From [Clostridium] symbiosum (GTDB lineage: Bacteria > Bacillota > Clostridia > Lachnospirales > Lachnospiraceae), in the NCBI GenBank assembly GCA_036419695.1, contig CP143946.1, forward strand, positions 2,226,001 to 2,290,000: 64,000 nucleotides of DNA, written 5' to 3'. The translations under genes were made by a program, and so were the position numbers. The notes under the pieces are model-generated. The model worked only from the letters and a program-made list of their open reading frames with translations. It had not been told where the DNA came from and ran no database searches. This document shows positions 59,147 to 64,000 of this stretch, one piece after another. Position 1 is the stretch's first letter, and every line of letters begins with the position of its first letter.

Positions 59147-59170
59147 GGAACATAATCCACATTATGTAGT
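59147..59170 (-). repeat. Inversion site 3-C
   Basis: Arms GGAACATAAT and ATTATGTAGT around core CCAC (59157-59160). It is a direct repeat of 3-B at 43-base spacing. Confidence 0.88.
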
Positions 59171-59225
59171 AGCCCAACAACTAAAGAATCAATTCAGTCA
59201 TGCCATTACAGCATAAAGGAGACGC

Positions 59226-59390
59226 ATGATGAAAATTGTTATTGAAGAAAACACAAAGCTAACCGGTGAGGATACACAAAAGCAGCAAATGGCAGAATAC
59301 ATGGGTTTCTGCAGGGCTGTCTTTGAGGCAAAGCAGAAATTTATGAAGGAAAGTAGTCCGGACAGGAGTAAAACGTATGGGGATGATTGA
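59226..59390 (+). CDS. Small protein (54 aa) at the head of capsule locus 3
   Basis: A short gene starts with two ATG codons (MMKIVIEENTKLTGED). AAAGGAG lies 4-6 bases upstream, a better ribosome binding site than most genes here. It runs into the cpsB start, overlapping it by 14 bases, which implies coupled translation. The product is soluble and charged (GEDTQKQQMAEYMGFCRAVF). Loci 1 and 2 have no counterpart between the inversion site and cpsB. The function is unknown. Confidence 0.65.
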   Translation: MMKIVIEENTKLTGEDTQKQQMAEYMGFCRAVFEAKQKFMKESSPDRSKTYGDD

Positions 59391-60096
59391 TATTCACGCA
59401 CATATTTTACCCGGAATTGACGATGGGCCGGAGACAATGGAGGAGACCCGGAAGATGCTCTTAAAGGCATTTGAACAGGGAATACGAAGCATCATCGCCA
59501 CGCCTCATTTTTTCCGCAAACATTATGAACCGGATGTGGCTCGAATTTATGAACTTGTGGATGCCGTTCAGGCCGAGGCCGATGTTCTGACCCCAGGGCT
59601 TACCATATATCCCGGACAGGAGATTATGTATTTTTATGAGATAGAAGAATACCTGTCGGAACATAAGCTCCTAACTCTGGCAGGCTCAAGATATGTGCTG
59701 ATAGAATTTCAGCCGACTGTTGTCTACAGCAGGCTGGAACTGGCATTGCGCAAAATGATATTTGCCGGATACATACCTGTTCTTGCCCATGCAGAGCGTT
59801 ACTTTTGTTTGAGACGGAACGAAAGGCTGCTGGAACTGTCGGCAGCCGGCATGCGTATGCAGATGAATTACGGGAGCCTGGAAACAGGAACAAATTTTTC
59901 CGACAGGCGGTGGTGCCGAAAGATGATACTGGAGAACCAGTTTGATTTTCTCAGTACCGATATGCACGGAATAACCCACAGGTCTCCGGACTGTGGAGCC
60001 GCTTTGGAGTGGCTGCGAAGGAAGGCGGGTGAAGACCGCCTCAGGGAGCTGACGGTAGAAAATCCTAGCATACTTCTGGAAGCCCCGATAGCATAA
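59377..60096 (+). CDS. cpsB: CpsB/YwqE-type PHP-domain tyrosine phosphatase, locus 3
   Basis: A 239-residue phosphatase with MIDIHAHILPGIDDG, ATPHFFRKH, GQEIM, AHAERY and STDMHG metal motifs. It is more divergent from loci 1 and 2 than those are from each other (the C-terminus has TDMHGITHRSPD rather than MHRLDYRPPE). AGGAG lies 7 bases before the ATG at 59377. Confidence 0.9.
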   Translation: MGMIDIHAHILPGIDDGPETMEETRKMLLKAFEQGIRSIIATPHFFRKHYEPDVARIYELVDAVQAEADVLTPGLTIYPGQEIMYFYEIEEYLSEHKLLTLAGSRYVLIEFQPTVVYSRLELALRKMIFAGYIPVLAHAERYFCLRRNERLLELSAAGMRMQMNYGSLETGTNFSDRRWCRKMILENQFDFLSTDMHGITHRSPDCGAALEWLRRKAGEDRLRELTVENPSILLEAPIA

Positions 60097-60168
60097 AAGT
60101 TCCGAAAGTATAAAAGCTTCGGAAGTATAAGTAAATGTTAAAACAAAAGAAGATAAAGGAAATGAGTC

Positions 60169-61062
60169 ATGGAAAAGAATATACGCCAATATCAGGATGA
60201 TGATGAGATTTTGATTGACTTCCGGGAACTGTTTTATGAGTTCAAACGGAGAATCTGGTGGATACTTTTGTCCGCCGTTCTTGGAACGGGGGTTGCCGGG
60301 GCGTACAGTTACTACGTGTTGACTCCCCAGTTTACTTCAGAGGCAAAAATTTATGTCCTGTCAAAAGAAACTACACTGACCTCGCTGGCTGATTTGCAGA
60401 TGGGCACACAGCTTACCCAGGATTATAAGGAACTGATTGGCAGCAGGCCGGTAATGCAGGAAGTAATTAATACACTGGGGCTGGATCTCACTTATAAGCA
60501 GCTGGCGGCGAAGCTTAAATTAGAAAATCCCAAGGATACGCGCATCCTGTATCTGACCGTAACAGATCCGGATCCCTATATGGCCAAGGCCATCGTCGAC
60601 GGGATAGCCAACGCCGCCTCCGACTATATCGGAGAAATCATGGAAATGACTCCTCCCAAGCTGATTGAAGACGGCATGGTGGCAACGGTTAAGACGAGTC
60701 CGAATGTGAAAAAGAATGCGGCGGTCGGAGGTATTGTGATGTTGTTTCTGGCCTGTGGAATTATTACCCTGGCCGTTATCATGAACGACACAATTAGGAC
60801 GGAAGACGACGCCTTGAGATATTTGGAACTTCCCGTACTCGCCGTCGTTCCGGAGCGGAAAGATTCAAAGGAAGATAAAAGCAGTTACCGAAAAGGAATT
60901 TTGGGCAGAAAGAAAAAGGTGCCCCAAAAGCATACTTCCAGAAAAAAAAGCGGAGCTTTCACGAAAAGTGCTGGAGGAGAAAAGACAGACAGGAAAAACG
61001 GAACAGAGGCTACAGACGGAAAAAATGGAACAGGGTGCACAGACGGCTTCAGCGAAAGATAA
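60169..61062 (+). CDS. cpsC: CpsC/Wzz-type chain-length determinant, locus 3
   Basis: A 297-residue paralogue: ILIDFRELFYEFKRRIWW, membrane segment 1, LTPQFTSEAKIYVLSKETTLTSLADLQ, membrane segment 2 (GGIVMLFLACGIITLAVIM), PVLAVVPERK. The basic cytoplasmic tail is longer than in the other loci (~65 residues of Lys, Gly and Thr, with repeated DGKNGT-like units). Confidence 0.9.
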   Translation: MEKNIRQYQDDDEILIDFRELFYEFKRRIWWILLSAVLGTGVAGAYSYYVLTPQFTSEAKIYVLSKETTLTSLADLQMGTQLTQDYKELIGSRPVMQEVINTLGLDLTYKQLAAKLKLENPKDTRILYLTVTDPDPYMAKAIVDGIANAASDYIGEIMEMTPPKLIEDGMVATVKTSPNVKKNAAVGGIVMLFLACGIITLAVIMNDTIRTEDDALRYLELPVLAVVPERKDSKEDKSSYRKGILGRKKKVPQKHTSRKKSGAFTKSAGGEKTDRKNGTEATDGKNGTGCTDGFSER

Positions 61063-61101
61063 AACCGAAACCAATAAAGAAAATCGGTAAGGAGAGACAA
61101 G

Positions 61102-61815
61102 ATGGGTAAGGAAATCAGCTTATTGCGTGATCTGAAAGAGGATTATCAGTATGAAGAGGCAATTAAGACTCTGAGAACGAATATTCAATTCTCGGGTACG
61201 AATTTGCAGGTCATCATGCTGACCAGCGCGGTGCCGAACGAGGGGAAGAGCGAGATATCATTTTCACTGGCCTCCTCGCTGGCCCAGATTGATAACCGTG
61301 TTCTCTTGATCGATGCGGATGTCAGAAAATCAGTCCTGGTGACCAGATATAAACTGGACCGGAAGATTGAAGGGCTGTCCCAGTATCTGAGTGGGCAGAA
61401 GACACTGGAGGATGTGGTGTATACAACTAATATAAGCAATCTGGATGTTATTTTTTCAGGCCCCCTTTCACCAAACCCGGCGGAGCTGCTGGAGGAACCG
61501 CTGTTCAAAAAACTGATCGACTGGGCAAGGGAAGAATACGCCTATGTCGTTATCGATACGCCGCCGATGAGCACGATTATTGACGGAGCCATCGTGGCAG
61601 GCCACTGTGACGGGGCCATTATGGTGGTGGAGAGCGGAGGAGTCAGCTACAGAGTGCTCCAGAAGGTAAAGAGACAGCTGGAACGCAGCGGCTGCCGGAT
61701 TCTCGGAACGGTTTTAAACCGCGTCAATATGCAGATGCAGGGATATTACCGGTACTATGGGAAATACGGTAAATATCAATACGGATACGAATATGGACAG
61801 GAAATTAAAAAATAA
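61102..61815 (+). CDS. cpsD: CpsD-type bacterial tyrosine kinase, locus 3
   Basis: A 237-residue BY-kinase: Walker A SAVPNEGKSEIS, A' VLLIDADVRKS, Walker B YVVIDTPP, and a tyrosine-rich tail QGYYRYYGKYGKYQYGYEYG. AAGGAGAG precedes the ATG, 39 bases after cpsC. Confidence 0.92.
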   Translation: MGKEISLLRDLKEDYQYEEAIKTLRTNIQFSGTNLQVIMLTSAVPNEGKSEISFSLASSLAQIDNRVLLIDADVRKSVLVTRYKLDRKIEGLSQYLSGQKTLEDVVYTTNISNLDVIFSGPLSPNPAELLEEPLFKKLIDWAREEYAYVVIDTPPMSTIIDGAIVAGHCDGAIMVVESGGVSYRVLQKVKRQLERSGCRILGTVLNRVNMQMQGYYRYYGKYGKYQYGYEYGQEIKK

Positions 61816-61895
61816 AGATCAGAAGATACGGGGGCAGATTGTTTAAAGGCAGGATGCCCTGCAGAGATAAACAAAAGAAATCAGGGGATTAGGGT

Positions 61896-63326
61896 ATGAT
61901 TGTCGAAAACCGCTCTTTTTATATGGTTTTAGATACGTTGACGGTTGTTTTTTCTTATATTATAACATCATTTCTCATAGAAGGTTCCCTGTCGGGGATA
62001 ACGCCGTCCGAACTTTGGTACCGGTGCATTCTGGTGATATGTATCTATTTTATCGTGGCTTTATTTTATCGGGAGAAAAAGCCGTTGATGAAACGCAGCA
62101 ATTGGAATGAACTGGAAAATGTGTGCAGCGTCAATTTTCAGATGGCTTTGGGGCTGGCGCTTCTGCTTTATTTATTTAAAGTGGGAATGAAATTTCCACG
62201 CTCGTTTTACCTCATATTTTTCATTGTAAATACAGCATTTATGTACATAGCCCGTTTATTGTTCAAATCTTTTCTATATGACTATTACAGTAAATCGGAA
62301 AACAAAAAGAAATTAATCCTGTTTGCCAATGAGGAAAATGCCTTGAAGATGATGCACAAATATGTGACCTCTTTTATGTTTGATTATGAGGCCGTTGCGC
62401 TTGTTGTAATCAGCGGCCATAAGGACAAAGGCAATCTGCATGTGGAAATAAACCGTATTCTCCGCGGGAAGAGCGGAAGCTATATGGAACTGTCGGAAAA
62501 GAGCCTGGAGGCATTTCTGATGAGGGAGGCGATCGACGAGGCACTGGTAAGTATGCCGGAGTCAAGGAGACAATGGCTGAGGGAACTGATCCTGTATATG
62601 GAAAACCTGGGAATCGTGACTCATGTAACGACGAATACCTTCTGTCTTGGACGCGAGGAAAAGGTGGTGGAGGAGTTTGGAATTTACAACGTCCTTACCT
62701 ACAGCCCCAGGATATTTGACCCGGCGGAGCTGTTTTTAAAAAGGACGATGGATATTGCAGGAGGCCTGGCCGGCGTGATTCTGACTGTGATGATAGGAGT
62801 TGTCGTTGCGCCGATGATATATCTGGAGTCGCCGGGGCCCGTGATATTTAAGCAGACCAGGATTGGGAAAAACGGCCGCCGTTTCACTATCTATAAATTC
62901 CGCTCCATGTACATGGATGCGGAACAGCGGAAAAAAGAACTGATGGCCCAAAATGAAATGAACGGCCTGATGTTTAAAATCAAAGATGACCCCAGGATCA
63001 CCAGGGTGGGAAGATTTATACGCAAAACCAGCCTGGATGAATTTCCACAGTTCTTTAACGTCCTCGCGGGAGATATGAGCCTGGTGGGAACGCGTCCTCC
63101 GACTGAGGATGAATTTGTGAAATACTCGGAACGCCATAAACGGCGTCTCAGCCTGAAACCGGGAATTACCGGGATGTGGCAGGTCAGCGGGAGAAGTACG
63201 GTTAATGATTTCGAGGAGATTGTAAATCTTGACCTGGAATACATAGATAGCTGGTCCTTCTGGCTTGATATCAAGCTGCTCTTTCAGACCGTGTATGTGG
63301 TCCTGTTCCAGAAAGGGGCATCGTGA
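61896..63326 (+). CDS. Initiating sugar-1-phosphate transferase (CpsE/WcaJ-type), locus 3
   Basis: A 476-residue paralogue of the locus 1 enzyme, equal in length and very similar. It has four N-terminal membrane segments, a central domain, MDIAGGLAGVILTVMIGVVVAPMI, KFRSMYMDAEQRKKELMAQNEMNG, RKTSLDEFPQFFNVLAGDMSLVGTRPPTE and LKPGITGMWQVSGRST. Its TGA overlaps the ATG of the next gene. Confidence 0.93.
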   Translation: MIVENRSFYMVLDTLTVVFSYIITSFLIEGSLSGITPSELWYRCILVICIYFIVALFYREKKPLMKRSNWNELENVCSVNFQMALGLALLLYLFKVGMKFPRSFYLIFFIVNTAFMYIARLLFKSFLYDYYSKSENKKKLILFANEENALKMMHKYVTSFMFDYEAVALVVISGHKDKGNLHVEINRILRGKSGSYMELSEKSLEAFLMREAIDEALVSMPESRRQWLRELILYMENLGIVTHVTTNTFCLGREEKVVEEFGIYNVLTYSPRIFDPAELFLKRTMDIAGGLAGVILTVMIGVVVAPMIYLESPGPVIFKQTRIGKNGRRFTIYKFRSMYMDAEQRKKELMAQNEMNGLMFKIKDDPRITRVGRFIRKTSLDEFPQFFNVLAGDMSLVGTRPPTEDEFVKYSERHKRRLSLKPGITGMWQVSGRSTVNDFEEIVNLDLEYIDSWSFWLDIKLLFQTVYVVLFQKGAS

Positions 63327-64000
63327 TGGGGGAGGGAAAGGAGAAAGAAGGGAAGGTAAAAGAGCGAAAAGAAAAATACAAAAAAGTAATGGACGGAGAA
63401 ACAGGAAGAGAGAATAGAAACAGATGGAAAAAACTGCTCCCCTTCATTTTGGCTGCAGGAGCATTGGTTCTTTTATGGTTTTTGTGGTTCAGCCTAGATT
63501 TATACCGGCAAAGACAAGAAACAGAGGCCCGGATTCGAGAGCGGGGAAATGGCGAAGCAATCGAAGTCCTTGGTTCAGCAGTGGAAAATGTACTGGAATA
63601 CGAGGGGAAAAAATACAGACGTAATACAGCAATCCGCGCGATACTCTGCATCGGCGTTGATACGACGGGTGAGATGGAGCGGTATCACGTTTCAGGAGCG
63701 GCAGGCCAGGCTGACGGTATTTTTCTGGTGGCTCAGGATATGGCCAGCGATACGGTTCAAATCCTTATGATTCCCCGGGACACAATGACGAAAATAACAC
63801 TGTTTGATTATTTTGGCAATGAATTGGGAAAAGACGTGCAACATTTAACCCTGGCATACGCCTATGGCGACGGAAAAGAGCAAAGCTGTGAGCTGATGAC
63901 GGAGGCGGTTTCGGATCTTCTGTATGGTCTGCGGGTAGACGGTTATTTTGCAACCAATATCAGTACGGTTGAAATCCTGAATGATGAAATCGGAGGTGTA
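63326..64000 (+). CDS. LytR-CpsA-Psr (LCP) family ligase, locus 3, cut by the window end
   Basis: An open frame starts with ATG at 63326, overlapping the transferase stop, and stays open through 64000 (225 codons visible). It begins with a highly charged MGEGKEKEGKVKERK tail, then a membrane segment (LLPFILAAGALVLLWFLWF). The LCP domain follows: AIRAILCIGVDTTGEM, GQADGIFLVAQDMA, ILMIPRDTMTKI, HLTLAYAYGDG and VDGYFATN. It is the counterpart of the genes at 22540 and 39808. The 3' end lies outside the window. Confidence 0.88.
   Translation, partial: MGEGKEKEGKVKERKEKYKKVMDGETGRENRNRWKKLLPFILAAGALVLLWFLWFSLDLYRQRQETEARIRERGNGEAIEVLGSAVENVLEYEGKKYRRNTAIRAILCIGVDTTGEMERYHVSGAAGQADGIFLVAQDMASDTVQILMIPRDTMTKITLFDYFGNELGKDVQHLTLAYAYGDGKEQSCELMTEAVSDLLYGLRVDGYFATNISTVEILNDEIGGV

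Larger units (their letters stand above)
58769..59170. other. Invertible promoter segment of capsule locus 3
   Basis: Site 3-A faces two opposite-orientation sites, 3-B and 3-C. Inversion would flip ~359 or ~402 bases. The interior is AT-rich and without a gene. The best promoter (58969-58996) is on the minus strand, pointing at int3, so the drawn orientation looks OFF for the capsule operon. Confidence 0.82.

Noticed and set aside
17985..59170. CRISPR array interpretation of the ACAACATAAT repeats
   Set aside because: The copies are few, palindromic, in opposing orientation, hundreds of bases to tens of kilobases apart, and no cas genes are present.

Overview
The window reads as a chromosomal segment of a Gram-positive gut anaerobe of the Lachnospiraceae / Clostridium cluster XIVa type. 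This rests on the gene families (AcnX plus TRAP catabolic operon, TrkAH, BY-kinase type capsule operons, LCP ligases), strong AGGAGG-type ribosome binding sites and moderate GC with AT-rich intergenic regions. The species is not determined.

Positions 1-14250 look like ordinary backbone: the 3' end of an OpuCA-like ABC ATPase gene, trkA-trkH, small hypotheticals, a Cof-type HAD phosphatase, tRNA-Pro(GGG), a GntR regulator, and a catabolic operon (aconitase X large and small subunits, a three-part TRAP transporter) followed by a LarA-like gene. Two copies of a TTGG-N6-CCAA palindrome flank the operon's consensus promoter and are the likely GntR operator. Positions 14251-16990 are accessory DNA: an IS3-type element, a 238-bp MITE-like element, and two inverted copies of a roughly 270-bp repeat with a palindromic core.

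From 17 kb to the end lie three consecutive capsule/exopolysaccharide loci of the same design. Each starts with a dedicated ~280-residue tyrosine recombinase (int1, int2, int3). A short gene-free segment bounded by inverted copies of a 24-bp palindromic site follows, then the operon head (cpsB phosphatase, cpsC, cpsD kinase, initiating sugar transferase and/or LCP ligase). All three loci share the site arms (consensus ACAACATAAT / ATTATGTTGT), but each has its own asymmetric 4-bp core (AGTG, ATAG, GTGG) that is reverse-complemented in the distal copy. Inside every segment the best promoter has a TGnTATAAT extended -10 and points away from the capsule genes, towards the recombinase. The simplest reading is three independent promoter-inversion switches, all drawn in the OFF orientation here, kept separate by their cores.

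Locus 1 (17.1-35.3 kb) carries a markedly AT-rich export/assembly block (GT4, Wzy, GT32, CDP-alcohol phosphotransferase, GT2, Wzx, IspD-like enzyme), two degenerate IS200/IS605-type elements, and a LicC-LicA-like fusion, which suggests a phosphocholine-like or other CDP-alcohol decoration. Locus 2 (36.0-57.5 kb) has rfbA, rfbB, a sugar aminotransferase, a PglD-like acyltransferase, a WecF-like transferase and a compact acyl-building set (KAS III, two SDRs, two acyl carrier proteins, an acyl-activating enzyme, a carboxyltransferase). It probably makes a 4-(hydroxyacyl)amino-4,6-dideoxyhexose. Locus 3 (57.9 kb to the edge) is cut by the window end inside its LCP gene; it also has a 54-codon gene at the operon head not seen in the other two.
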